DNA of 39,026 bases from positions 1 to 39,026 of the forward strand of contig URDK01000016.1 in assembly GCA_900546485.1 (NCBI GenBank). Direction: 5' to 3'. The number at the start of each line of letters is the position of its first letter. The first letter of the stretch is position 1. This document shows, one piece after another, positions 1-7,644 of this stretch. Origin of the DNA: an uncultured Eubacteriales bacterium. GTDB taxonomy: Bacteria > Bacillota > Clostridia > Oscillospirales > Oscillospiraceae. The notes beneath the pieces were generated by a model, which saw nothing but the letters and a program-made list of their open reading frames with translations, made no database searches and was not told the DNA's origin. Made by a program: the position numbers and the translations under genes.

Positions 1-55
1 GCCTCTGGACTCCACCACCTTTGAAAAGGTGGACGAAACTTTTAAACGCGCGCGT
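1..55 (+). repeat. dispersed structured repeat, copy 1 (cut by window edge)
   Basis: A stem of CCACCTTT (15-22) and AAAGGTGG (25-32) is followed by ACGAAACTTTTAAACGCGCG. The reverse complement of the element at 19314-19367 matches this stretch at about 47 of 54 positions. One stem pair differs in a compensatory way: A17-T30 here is G-C there. The element lies just past the stop codon of the minus-strand gene ending at 78, so it may act as its terminator. Its left part lies outside the window. Confidence 0.7.
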
Positions 56-77
56 CGCGCGCAGCGAAACGATGAAC

Positions 78-2711
78 TCAGACGGCGGAGGCTATGGCGG
101 CGACCAGGACGGGTGCCGTCCACAGGAGCATATAGGCCATGGCGTTCGCCGCAGTGACCGCGCCGACGCCGCCGGTGACGATGAGGATGAAGAACAGTAC
201 CACGCCGACAACGGCGCAGAGGGCGCCGAGAATGGTGCCCAGCGCGGAGGCTATGTACGCCTTTCGTCCGCAGTCCGCCACCTCGACGAAGGAGCCGAGG
301 CCCTCGCGGGAGAGAAGCGCGGAAATCTGGCTGTCCTCGCCCGGCTCCGCGCCGGAGACTTCGTAGCGCCGCGCAAAGGGCGGGAAGTCGAAACCGTCTG
401 TCGGCAGGCGATACTTCTGACGCAACATCAGTGGCGTCACAAGGAAATCGCGCACGGCGAAAAGCGGGTTGCGGTTCGAATGCAGCAGGCTCGCCAGCGC
501 GGCGCGCACGGGGCCCGTCGGCTCATAGCTGATGTTGAAGATGCCGGTCAGCACTCCGCTTATTGCAATAAATACCGAGCTGCGCGAGGCCAGCTTCTGG
601 GGTATCATGATGCCCATCAGCCGCATGAAGCCCGCGCTGCCGCAGATGACCTCCTGACCCTCGATTATGGAGGTCAGGCCGCCACCCTCGTGGCAGCAGA
701 AATCCTCGACGCGGAGCATGGAACAGCCGTTTTTGCGCATCAGCTCAAGGAAGTTCGGCGCAAGCCCGCTGCCGGAGGCGCAGATCAGACTGCCCGCGGC
801 GGAGATGACACGGTCAGGCTGCAGTCCGTCAAGAATGCGTATGCTCTCTATGGAGACGGAATCGCTGGGGAAAAGGTCCGTGTCCGTCACGACCAGCCGC
901 TGGGAGCGGCCAATGTCGCGTATGCCGGGCCAGCCGGCCACCGCCGCACCGGCGCGGAAAACCCGCCTGGCAAGCACCGCGTAGGGCAGGGCGCAGGCAA
1001 GAAAGGCTGCAAATGGCGCGCAGCAGGAGGATATCGCCGCGAGAACGCGGAAAAAGCTGGTCCAGCTCCTGGTCACGGCCGTGGCGATCACAGAGAGCAG
1101 CAGGCTCGCCGCAATGAGCCAGGGGGCCAGGGAGGAAAAGACATTTTCCGCCGCGTCCGGTTCCTCGGAGCGGCGCAGCCAGCCGGTCGTAGGCCGCTTG
1201 AACTTTATGAGCGCCGCGCCCTCGTCGAGTACGCCAGTCTCGGCGCTGACGCAGAAGGGGTCCTCGGCCAGCTCCTGTGCCTTGGCAGAGAGCCGCAGGC
1301 CTCGGGCCGTGAGCAGCGCGCCCCAGAGCGCAAAGGTCATCGAGAGCGCCGCCGCCCCGCAGAAGGGCAGGCCCCAGCCGGCGGTACCGACCGCATAGCT
1401 CACGACAGCGTCCAGCGCCGAGGCGACGCATGAGAAGGATACCAGCGTCCAGAGCCCCGGGCGGTTGCGCACCATGCTCATTATGCCGTTAGTGAAGATG
1501 TCCAGCCCCAGCATGACCACCGTCAGCTCCAGGGCGAGACAGACGAGAGACGTGGTCTTGAGGTCGTGTCCCAGTGCACCTGCAGTGGGCAGACCGAAGG
1601 ATATCCAGCAGAGTATGACGCTGAAAAACAGCGCCAGCCTGAAGCGTATCTTGAGCGAGGAGACGTTTGCCGCATAATATTTCGCGGCGCGGTCGGCGGG
1701 CATCTCCGGCCCGGTCTCGACCTCGTCCTCCACAGCGGCCGCCTCGCCCGCGATCATCGCGCGGCGCAGCTTGTAGCCGAGTATGGCCAGCGTACCGAGC
1801 ACAGGTCCGGCCTGCTTCTCGGCCCCGCCGCGCCGGAAGCGGCGCCTGGGCGCGGGCGGCTCTTCATCCTCGGAGCCCTCGGCGGCATACTCCGCGTCCT
1901 CGTCCTCGAGACCGTAACCGCCGGTGCGTATGTTCTCGAAGGCGTCGGGCGTGTATTGCTCGGGCTCATATTCCTGTTCGGCGGAATATTCGGGCTCGGT
2001 CTCGTATTCCTGCTCGGGGATATACTCCGGCGCGGGAGCGTATTCCTGCCCATAGTCGGGCTCCGCGTCGTACGAAGGCTCGCTGACCTGGAAGGAATCT
2101 TCGCTGAAAGCCGCGTGCGTAAAGTTCGCCGTTTCCGCGGCGGGCTCAATGGGACGGGACACGAAGCCGGCCTCGTCCCCGGGCCGGGAGATGTTCCAGT
2201 TGGCGGAGCGGCGCTCTGCCTCTGCTATGACGTCGCCGAGATTGTAGACCTTGACGTCCTCGTCGCCCTCGGGCAGCTTGCCCATGCCGGGGCGGTAGAC
2301 CTTTACGTCGTCGTCCTCGTCTGGTATGACCGGGGCGGCAGGCTCGTAGGCCTCATAGCGCTCGTACTCCCGCTCGCGTCGTGGGCGGTATTCGCGCAGC
2401 TCCTCGCGCTCGCGCTCACGGCGTCGGGAGGACTTCCGGGCGCGGCGGGGCCGATACTCGCGAGCAGGCGCCTCGTCCGCGTAGGAGGGGAAGCCCTCGG
2501 TGCCCTCGGCCTCAGCGCTGTCGGCGGTCCCGGCGAAGGTCTCGCCGAGCGCCTCCATCACTATGCGCCTCGAGCGCGCGCTGACCTCGTCCTCGGGCGG
2601 TACGCCCAAGCCAAAATCGCCATACTCGGCGAGTATGGCTTCCAGCGAGATATCGTCCACAGTGTCGTTCAGTTTATCTTCAAGGGAAATTCCGTTATCG
2701 GTCAAATCCAA
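78..2711 (-). CDS. degenerate P-type ATPase-like membrane protein with acidic N-terminal tail
   Basis: 877 residues. Residues 1-345 are charged, low-complexity and rich in Glu/Tyr/Pro (repeated EYxPEQEYE-like units at 215-252), probably cytosolic. Membrane segments lie near 355-375, 385-405, 420-445, 450-468, 528-546, 553-580, 822-845 and 855-877. The core follows P1B-type metal ATPases: CAP at 564-566 sits where CPC is expected, VVTDTDLFP (607-615) where DKTGTLT is expected, and GSAGFMRLMG (691-700) and VFIAISG resemble the nucleotide-binding half. The DKTGT motif, TGD and GDGxND are all lost, so ATP-driven transport is unlikely; a scaffold or sensor role is inference. The first TTG lies only 2 nt after GAGAGGG, and a second TTG at 2705 has better spacing (8 nt). 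Single gene, followed by repeat copy 1. Confidence 0.8.
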   Translation of the reverse strand: MDLTDNGISLEDKLNDTVDDISLEAILAEYGDFGLGVPPEDEVSARSRRIVMEALGETFAGTADSAEAEGTEGFPSYADEAPAREYRPRRARKSSRRREREREELREYRPRREREYERYEAYEPAAPVIPDEDDDVKVYRPGMGKLPEGDEDVKVYNLGDVIAEAERRSANWNISRPGDEAGFVSRPIEPAAETANFTHAAFSEDSFQVSEPSYDAEPDYGQEYAPAPEYIPEQEYETEPEYSAEQEYEPEQYTPDAFENIRTGGYGLEDEDAEYAAEGSEDEEPPAPRRRFRRGGAEKQAGPVLGTLAILGYKLRRAMIAGEAAAVEDEVETGPEMPADRAAKYYAANVSSLKIRFRLALFFSVILCWISFGLPTAGALGHDLKTTSLVCLALELTVVMLGLDIFTNGIMSMVRNRPGLWTLVSFSCVASALDAVVSYAVGTAGWGLPFCGAAALSMTFALWGALLTARGLRLSAKAQELAEDPFCVSAETGVLDEGAALIKFKRPTTGWLRRSEEPDAAENVFSSLAPWLIAASLLLSVIATAVTRSWTSFFRVLAAISSCCAPFAAFLACALPYAVLARRVFRAGAAVAGWPGIRDIGRSQRLVVTDTDLFPSDSVSIESIRILDGLQPDRVISAAGSLICASGSGLAPNFLELMRKNGCSMLRVEDFCCHEGGGLTSIIEGQEVICGSAGFMRLMGIMIPQKLASRSSVFIAISGVLTGIFNISYEPTGPVRAALASLLHSNRNPLFAVRDFLVTPLMLRQKYRLPTDGFDFPPFARRYEVSGAEPGEDSQISALLSREGLGSFVEVADCGRKAYIASALGTILGALCAVVGVVLFFILIVTGGVGAVTAANAMAYMLLWTAPVLVAAIASAV

Positions 2712-2832
2712 AACCCTCTCTTGCGCCTACGCGCAAAGATACGAATACCAATATATCATACCGCGGCGGAAACTTAAAGCATAAAAATGAGGTAATTTGT
2801 AAATTCTCGCCTGAGAGCGTCGACAGAAGCAG

Positions 2833-2864
2833 AAAAAGCGCCCCTCCAGTTGCCGGAGGGGCGC
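2833..2864 (-). terminator. Rho-independent terminator of rlmB
   Basis: Ten-base stem 2838-2847 / 2855-2864 (GCGCCCCTCC with GGAGGGGCGC), 7-nt loop, then five U on the minus strand (2833-2837). It lies 9 nt past the rlmB stop. Confidence 0.9.
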
Positions 2865-2872
2865 CGCCGCAC

Positions 2873-3619
2873 TCATTTTGTCTTTTGCCTGAGTATCTCG
2901 TACATCAGCACCGCCGCCGCGGTGGAGGCGTTGAGGGAGCTTACCTTGCCCTTGAGCGGTATGCTCACCAGAAAGTCGCAGCGCTCGCGCACAAGCCTGC
3001 CCAGACCTTCGCCCTCGGAGCCTATCACCAGCGCAATGGGGCCGGAGAAATCCGTCTCCCACATGGGGGAGCTGCCCTCGGCCGCCGCGCCGTAGACCCA
3101 GAGCCCGCGGCTTTTGAGCTCCTCGAGCGCCGAGGCGATGCTCGCAACGCGCGCCACGGCCATGTGCTCCGCCGCGCCCGCGCTCGTCTTACCGACTATC
3201 GCTGTCAGCCCCGCGCTGCGGTGCTTGGGGATGATGACCCCGTGGGCCCCTGCGCATTCGGCGCTGCGGATGATGGCGCCCAGGTTGTGCGGGTCGGATA
3301 TCTCGTCGCAGACCACGACGAAGGGCTCCTCGCCCCGCTCTGCCGCGACCTTGAATATGTCGTCCACGCTGGCGTACTCGCGTACTGCGCACACGGCGAT
3401 GACGCCCTGGTGCGCCTTCGTTACGCTCATGGCGTCCAGCTTGCGCCTGTCGCAGTCCGAGACCGTTATGCCCCGGTCGCGGGCCATGCCGGCAATGTGG
3501 CCCAGCACGCGGTCGGTTTCGCCGCGGGCTATGTATATCTTGTCAATGGCGCGCCCCGCCCGCAGAGCCTCCTGCACGGCGTTGCGCCCTTCTATGATGT
3601 CGTTCCTCTGCTCGTCCAT
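2873..3619 (-). CDS. rlmB: TrmH/SpoU-family 23S rRNA guanosine-2'-O-methyltransferase
   Basis: Methylates the 2'-O of a guanosine in 23S rRNA using SAM. SpoU motifs are present: motif 1 NLGAIIRSAECAGAHGVI, motif 2 LVIGSEGEGL, motif 3 IPLKGKVSSLNAS (the C-terminal trefoil knot). The N-terminal domain with ExxNAVQEAL is the RlmB substrate-binding domain. An upstream ATG at 3643 is in frame, but the likely promoter (3651-3679) places the transcript start at about 3644, and GGAGGG lies 8 nt before the ATG at 3619; 3619 is therefore preferred, giving 248 aa, normal for the family. Single gene, divergent from the antiporter. TrmH-like targets other than G2251 cannot be excluded. Confidence 0.92.
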   Translation of the reverse strand: MDEQRNDIIEGRNAVQEALRAGRAIDKIYIARGETDRVLGHIAGMARDRGITVSDCDRRKLDAMSVTKAHQGVIAVCAVREYASVDDIFKVAAERGEEPFVVVCDEISDPHNLGAIIRSAECAGAHGVIIPKHRSAGLTAIVGKTSAGAAEHMAVARVASIASALEELKSRGLWVYGAAAEGSSPMWETDFSGPIALVIGSEGEGLGRLVRERCDFLVSIPLKGKVSSLNASTAAAVLMYEILRQKTK

Positions 3620-3650
3620 ACCTTTTCCCTCCACGATCTTCATTCACCCC

Positions 3651-3679
3651 ATGATACCCCCTGCGTGCAAAACGTTCAA
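3651..3679 (-). promoter_or_regulatory. rlmB promoter
   Basis: Minus strand: -35 TTGAAC (3674-3679), 17-nt spacer, -10 TATCAT (3651-3656). The predicted start at about 3644 leaves the upstream ATG without a leader and supports the internal start codon of rlmB. Confidence 0.6.
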
Positions 3680-3690
3680 GGAAAATTTAC

Positions 3691-3745
3691 AGACGGTATC
3701 GTCTATTTCTGCTATAATGCAAAAACAGACGGGACCGTCTATAAT
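3691..3745 (+). promoter_or_regulatory. twin palindromic operators with two TATAAT boxes
   Basis: AGACGGTATCGTCT (3691-3704) and AGACGGGACCGTCT (3727-3740) are 14-bp palindromes 36 bp apart, about 3.5 helical turns. TATAAT occurs at 3713-3718 and again at 3740-3745, right after each palindrome. No good -35 is visible at 17 bp. The arms resemble TetR-family operators, and the operon ahead ends in a TetR gene, so autoregulation is the natural inference. Confidence 0.6.
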
Positions 3746-3764
3746 TTTCACAGGGGTGACAGAA

Positions 3765-5048
3765 GTGATTATGGAAATTCTGCGGCTGCTGCTGGCGATG
3801 GTGGCGGCGTATCTGGTGGGACGCCTGGCGGCAAAGCTGAGACTGCCTGCTATTCTGGGCTGGCTGGTGGCCGGCATGGTGCTTGGCCCTCACGCGCTGG
3901 GGTTGATCGACGACGCGCTGCTTGACGCAAAATGGTATAATGTAACGGAGAGCGTGCTGGAGTGCACCGTTGGATTGATGATAGGCTCGGAGCTCATCTG
4001 GAAGCGGATGAAGAGCTCCGGCAAGCAGATAATCGTGACTACCATAACGGAGTCTCTGGGCGCATTCGTGTGCGTGAGCGCCGTGTTCGGGGTCATTTTT
4101 GCACTGACGGACGTGCCGGTGTACCTGGCGTTCATGTTCGGCGGCATCGCGCTGGCTACGGCGCCCGCGCCCTCGCTCTCCATCGTCACGGACATGAAGA
4201 CGGCGGGCCCGGTCACGAGCACGCTCATACCTCTGGCCGTGCTGGACGACCTGGTGGCGGCGCTGGTGTTTTTCCTGGTCGTTGCGGGCGTCACGGCGGC
4301 GATATCTACGGCGGGCGTATCGGTCGCGGGTGTTATGTTCCTGGTGTTCCTGCCGGTGCTCATCGGAGCGACGACGGGTGCACTTGCCGGGGCGCTGCTG
4401 CGCCGGGTGCGGGGAAAGGCCGCCTCGCTCTCAGTTATGCTGGCGACGCTGCTGGGTACCGCGGCGCTTGGTTTGTGGCTGAATTCCTCGGTGCTGCCCA
4501 TGCCGACGCTCAATTTCCTGCTGCTCGGCATGGCATACTCGACGGTGTTTGCAAACATGATAGAGCAAAAGCAGCTGGATGACATCATGTCGGTCATGAA
4601 CCCCGTGATCGGAGTGTGCATGATAGTCATCATACTCAACCTCGGCGCCCCGCTTGATTACCACCTGGTGCTGGGCGCAGGGGTCTATACAGCGGTTTAC
4701 ATAATTACACGAGCCGTCGGAAAATACGGCGGGGCAAGGATAGGCGCGTCGCTGACACACGCGCCGGACACGGTGCGGAAGTATCTGGGCTTCACGCTTT
4801 TGCCGCACTCGGGCGTGTCGCTGATGTTCACGGGAATAGCGGTGTCGGTGCTTGAGGGCCCTGCGCCGGAGTGTGCGAGGATAATCCAGGGCACGATAGC
4901 CGCGGCGGCGGTGATAAACGAGATAATAGCGGTGATACTTGCCAAGAAGGGCTTTGAGTGGGCCGGTGAGCTTGGCATGGCGGCCGAAGGGAGGAAGGAG
5001 CTTGAAGCAGAGCGAGAGACAGGAGCGCAGCCGCGCGCTGATACTTGA
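3765..5048 (+). CDS. CPA2-type cation:proton antiporter (Kef-like membrane domain)
   Basis: About 427 aa, almost entirely hydrophobic, with 11-13 predicted membrane helices. The start LLLAMVAAYLVGRLAAKLRLP-AILGWLVAGMVLGP is the typical first helix pair of Kef/NapA-type monovalent cation:proton antiporters. LDDLVAALVFF carries the paired Asp expected for ion exchange. There is no C-terminal RCK/TrkA-N domain, so the protein consists of the membrane domain only. GTG at 3765 is chosen because AGGGG lies 8 nt upstream; an ATG at 3771 is the alternative. The end overlaps the next gene by 47 nt, indicating one operon with a TetR regulator. Ion (K+, Na+) unknown. Confidence 0.85.
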   Translation: MIMEILRLLLAMVAAYLVGRLAAKLRLPAILGWLVAGMVLGPHALGLIDDALLDAKWYNVTESVLECTVGLMIGSELIWKRMKSSGKQIIVTTITESLGAFVCVSAVFGVIFALTDVPVYLAFMFGGIALATAPAPSLSIVTDMKTAGPVTSTLIPLAVLDDLVAALVFFLVVAGVTAAISTAGVSVAGVMFLVFLPVLIGATTGALAGALLRRVRGKAASLSVMLATLLGTAALGLWLNSSVLPMPTLNFLLLGMAYSTVFANMIEQKQLDDIMSVMNPVIGVCMIVIILNLGAPLDYHLVLGAGVYTAVYIITRAVGKYGGARIGASLTHAPDTVRKYLGFTLLPHSGVSLMFTGIAVSVLEGPAPECARIIQGTIAAAAVINEIIAVILAKKGFEWAGELGMAAEGRKELEAERETGAQPRADT

Positions 5049-5619
5049 GGCAGCTGCGGAGGAGTTCGCGCGCCTAGGCTACGAGGGCGTGACGGTGGAC
5101 GGCATCTGTGCGGGCCACGGCATTTCAAAGGGAATGATGTACCACTATTTCAGCGGCAGGGAGGAGTTGTTCCTCAAGTGCGCCGGTGCGGTGTTCACGC
5201 GGCTGAGCGAGCGGGTGAGGCAGGTAATGGATGACGCGTGCTGGGATGACATATCCGGCGTGATGCGTGAGTACTTCCTTGAGCGCGAGCGGTATTTTGC
5301 AGACCGGCCGGTCGAGAAGGCCATATTTGAGAACGCCATGTTCCGCACGCCTCACGGCCTTGAGGAGAAGGTTGCGGAACTGCACGAGCCGCTCAGCGAG
5401 TTGAACCGTGAGTTTGCGCGCCGCCTGACAGAACGCCTGACCCCGCGGCCAGGGCATACGAAGGAGGAGCTCCAGCGCTATTTTGAGGCAATTGACCGCG
5501 TCTACTGGCCGCTGTTGGGCAGTTTCAACGGCGAAAGCGGGCTGGCGAGTGTCGAAAATATGGTGCGCTCCGGCGAAACGCTTCTGGATATGCTTATCTT
5601 TGGTGCCGCACGTGAGTAA
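5002..5619 (+). CDS. TetR/AcrR family transcriptional regulator
   Basis: 205 aa. The N-terminal helix-turn-helix is clear: RSRALILEAAAEEFARLGYEG followed by TVDGICAGHGISKGMMYHYFSGREELF, the classic TetR three-helix DNA-binding head (residues 9-58). The C-terminal ligand-binding domain is all-helical and unclassified. Start: TTG at 5002 with GGAGGAAGGAG immediately upstream; the longer ATG frame from 4939 has no ribosome site. It overlaps the antiporter by 47 nt, so the two are translationally coupled. It probably represses its own operon at the palindromes 3691-3740 in response to a toxic compound or ion stress (inference). Confidence 0.92.
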   Translation: MKQSERQERSRALILEAAAEEFARLGYEGVTVDGICAGHGISKGMMYHYFSGREELFLKCAGAVFTRLSERVRQVMDDACWDDISGVMREYFLERERYFADRPVEKAIFENAMFRTPHGLEEKVAELHEPLSELNREFARRLTERLTPRPGHTKEELQRYFEAIDRVYWPLLGSFNGESGLASVENMVRSGETLLDMLIFGAARE

Positions 5620-5632
5620 AAGCAAAATAAAA

Positions 5633-5682
5633 GTATCGCCCACCTTTTCAAAGGTGGGCGATACTTTTAAGCGCGCTTAGCG
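5633..5682. terminator. bidirectional terminator / dispersed repeat copy 2
   Basis: A 15-bp perfect inverted repeat, GTATCGCCCACCTTT (5633-5647) with AAAGGTGGGCGATAC (5650-5664), flanked by A-rich and T-rich tails (TTTTAA at 5665). It separates convergent tetR and hemD. Its core and the trailing ACTTTTAAGCGCGC match the repeats at 1-55 and 19314-19367, so the terminator belongs to the same repeat family. Confidence 0.8.
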
Positions 5683-6139
5683 CAGTGGTCGGACAAAACG
5701 GCGCTCAATATGCCTTCGGCGGAGATGTCGGGAGCTTCAAGGACGTCAACTGCAAACTCGCGCAGCGCCGCGCTCGTGACCGGGCCTATCGAGACGCACT
5801 TTGCGCCGCCAATTTTGCCGCCTGCGGCGAAGAACTCACGCACGCCGCCGGCACTGGAAAACACGAGGTAGTCGGCCTCAGTGTCAGAGACGAGCCCGGT
5901 TTCCACCGTGTATATCGGCGTGTCCGTCACGGAAAAGCGCCCGGAGAGCGCCTCAGGCAGCTCCCGCGCGGCCAGCGCCGAGCGATAGAGCCGCACGTCG
6001 GCCCCGGGTTCCGCCGTCTCAAGCAGCGCCGAGGCAAGCCCCGCGCTTGTCTGACGCTCCGGGCAGAGGTCGGGGATTATCCCGTGCGAGCGCAGCGCCT
6101 CGCCGGTAGCCCGGCCGATGACCGCAAAGCGCCGCCCGC
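5667..6139 (-). pseudogene. hemD: hemD remnant: C-terminal part of uroporphyrinogen-III synthase, out of frame with cobA
   Basis: The residues RRFAVIGRATGEALRSHG and onward to the stop at 5667 are the C-terminal two thirds of uroporphyrinogen-III synthase: AVIGRAT, then DVRLYRSALAARELPEAL and DYLVFSSAGGVREFF. The N-terminal part is in the cobA frame, one base off. About 35-45 residues expected between them, including the first FTSxNGV segment, are missing. The break lies near 6130-6150 in a GC-rich tract. One small out-of-frame deletion would explain both the shift and the gap; an assembly error cannot be excluded. If real, the cell needs another HemD. Confidence 0.7.
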
Positions 6140-7024
6140 GCCGTCGAGCCCTTCCGAGACCCGCGCCGCCAGCGGAGCCACCCGTGAGCGCGCCGCGGAG
6201 AACACCCGTGCCCCTGCGGCGGAAAACAGCGCGCGCAGCTTGGACTGCACCGCGTCCGTCCCGGTGAGCGCCACGCGCACACCGGAGAGCGGCAGCGAGG
6301 CATCCGCAAGCGAGAGCTCCGCCACCGCGCCGACCACGATGACCGCCGGGGCCTCTACTTTCGCAGCGCGCTCCGCTATGTTCGCGAGCGTCCCGCGCAC
6401 GTCGGCGGGGTGCGGCGAGTTTCCGCCGGAGACTACGGCGGCGGGCGTGTCCAGGCTCATCCCGGCGGCTATGAGCCTGCGGCTGAGCTCGCCAAGCGCG
6501 GAGAGGCCCATGAGGAACACCAGCGTCCCGCCGGTGCGCGCCAGGGCATCGAGGTGCTCCGGCAGCGTGTCGCCAGACGCGGCGCTGTGCGCGGTCACGA
6601 CGTGGAAGCTCCGGCTCAGGCCCCGGTGCGTCACGGGTATGCCCGCAAGCTCGGGGATGGCTATTGCCGAGGAAATACCCGGCACGGCCTCGCAGTGTAC
6701 GCCCGCCGCGCGCAGCGCGAGCAGCTCCTCGCCGCCGCGCCCGAACACGAAGGGGTCCCCACCCTTGAGCCGTACGACAAGGGCGTACTCGTGTGCCTTT
6801 TCGATGAGCAGGGCGCTTATCTCGGCCTGCGCCGCGCTGTGGCGGCCCGAGCGCTTGCCCATGTAGATGCGCTCCGCCTCCACGCCGGCGAGGTCGAGGA
6901 TGGCGGGGTCGATGAGGTCGTCGTATACGACGCAGCCGCACTCTTTGAGCAGCTCTGCGGCCCTGAGCGTGAGCAGCTCCGGTCCGCCGCAGCCCGCGCC
7001 CACGAGATATACCCGCCCGCTCAT
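6077..7024 (-). CDS. cobA: uroporphyrinogen-III C-methyltransferase (SUMT), fused to a broken HemD start
   Basis: Converts uroporphyrinogen III to precorrin-2 with two SAM, the entry to siroheme and B12. Residues 1-240 are a complete SUMT: VYLVGAGCGGPELLTLRA at the start, VRLKGGDPFVFGRGGEE (84-100), PGISSAIAIPELAGIPVTHRG and the GTLVFLMG motif. From residue 247 the chain continues as the first ~50 residues of HemD (GVRVALTGTDAVQSKLRALF), then runs out of frame to a stop at 6077. CobA-HemD fusions are common in Clostridia. The ATG overlaps the stop of the precorrin-2 dehydrogenase gene (7021), so they are coupled. Confidence 0.9.
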   Translation of the reverse strand: MSGRVYLVGAGCGGPELLTLRAAELLKECGCVVYDDLIDPAILDLAGVEAERIYMGKRSGRHSAAQAEISALLIEKAHEYALVVRLKGGDPFVFGRGGEELLALRAAGVHCEAVPGISSAIAIPELAGIPVTHRGLSRSFHVVTAHSAASGDTLPEHLDALARTGGTLVFLMGLSALGELSRRLIAAGMSLDTPAAVVSGGNSPHPADVRGTLANIAERAAKVEAPAVIVVGAVAELSLADASLPLSGVRVALTGTDAVQSKLRALFSAAGARVFSAARSRVAPLAARVSEGLDGAGGALRSSAGLPARRCARTG

Positions 7025-7632
7025 GACTGCGCCTCCAATTCCGCCTCCAGCTCCCCACGGGAGAGCGGCCTGCCGCGCTCCATTGCCAGCTCAAAGAGCC
7101 GGTGAAAGAGCGCCGAGCGCCGCCGCTGCTCGGGTATGCGCGCCTTGAGCTCCGGACGGAGGGAGCCCAGCCAGGCGACGATGTCCTCAAAGCCCTCCGG
7201 CAGCGCCTCGTCCAGCCGGTCGCGCGCCCAGGCGGCGGCGGTGGGGCTGCACCCGGCGGTGGTAACGCCCGCGGAGAGCGCGCCGCGCCGGAGCAGCGCG
7301 GGAAAGACGAAGCTGCACTCTGTAAGCTCGTCCACGACGTTCACCGGTATGCCTCTCTCGCGGCAGAGCGCGGAGACAGCGCGGTTCACGTCCCGCTCGT
7401 CCGTTGCGGCGATGACTATCTCAGCGCCCTCGACATCGCCGGGTTCAAAGGCGCGGCGAGTGAGCGTCAGGCCCTCCATGGCCTCGAACTCTGTGCAAAA
7501 CTTCGGCGCGACGGCGGTGAGCTCAGCTCCGTAGGGCAGGAGCATCTTTGCCTTGTGCAGCGCGAGCCGCCCGCCGCCGACGATAAGCACGCGGCGGCCT
7601 GAGAGCTCTATGAAAAGCGGAAAAAGCGCCAT
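7021..7632 (-). CDS. precorrin-2 dehydrogenase / sirohydrochlorin ferrochelatase (Met8/CysG-N type)
   Basis: 203 aa. The Rossmann motif VLIVGGGRLALHKAKML, NVVDELTECSFVFPALLRRG and LSAGVTTAGCSPTAAAWARDRL match the CysG N-terminal / Met8 family, which oxidises precorrin-2 with NAD and may insert iron to give siroheme. The C-terminal helical part is present. It sits 12 nt downstream of the ABC ATPase gene and overlaps cobA. The sulfite reductase at the head of the block is an obvious consumer of siroheme. No hemA/B/C lies in the window, so upstream tetrapyrrole supply is encoded elsewhere or imported. Confidence 0.92.
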   Translation of the reverse strand: MALFPLFIELSGRRVLIVGGGRLALHKAKMLLPYGAELTAVAPKFCTEFEAMEGLTLTRRAFEPGDVEGAEIVIAATDERDVNRAVSALCRERGIPVNVVDELTECSFVFPALLRRGALSAGVTTAGCSPTAAAWARDRLDEALPEGFEDIVAWLGSLRPELKARIPEQRRRSALFHRLFELAMERGRPLSRGELEAELEAQS

Positions 7633-7644
7633 AAAAAACGCCTC

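Noticed and set aside
21..1433. 470-codon plus-strand frame opposite the P-type-like gene
   Set aside because: Low-complexity Arg/Gly/Ala product, and it would read through the structured repeat. The minus-strand frame carries the membrane helices.
3114..3764. N-terminal extension of the antiporter frame
   Set aside because: It overlaps rlmB antisense and the promoter/operator region; good ribosome spacing exists only at 3765.
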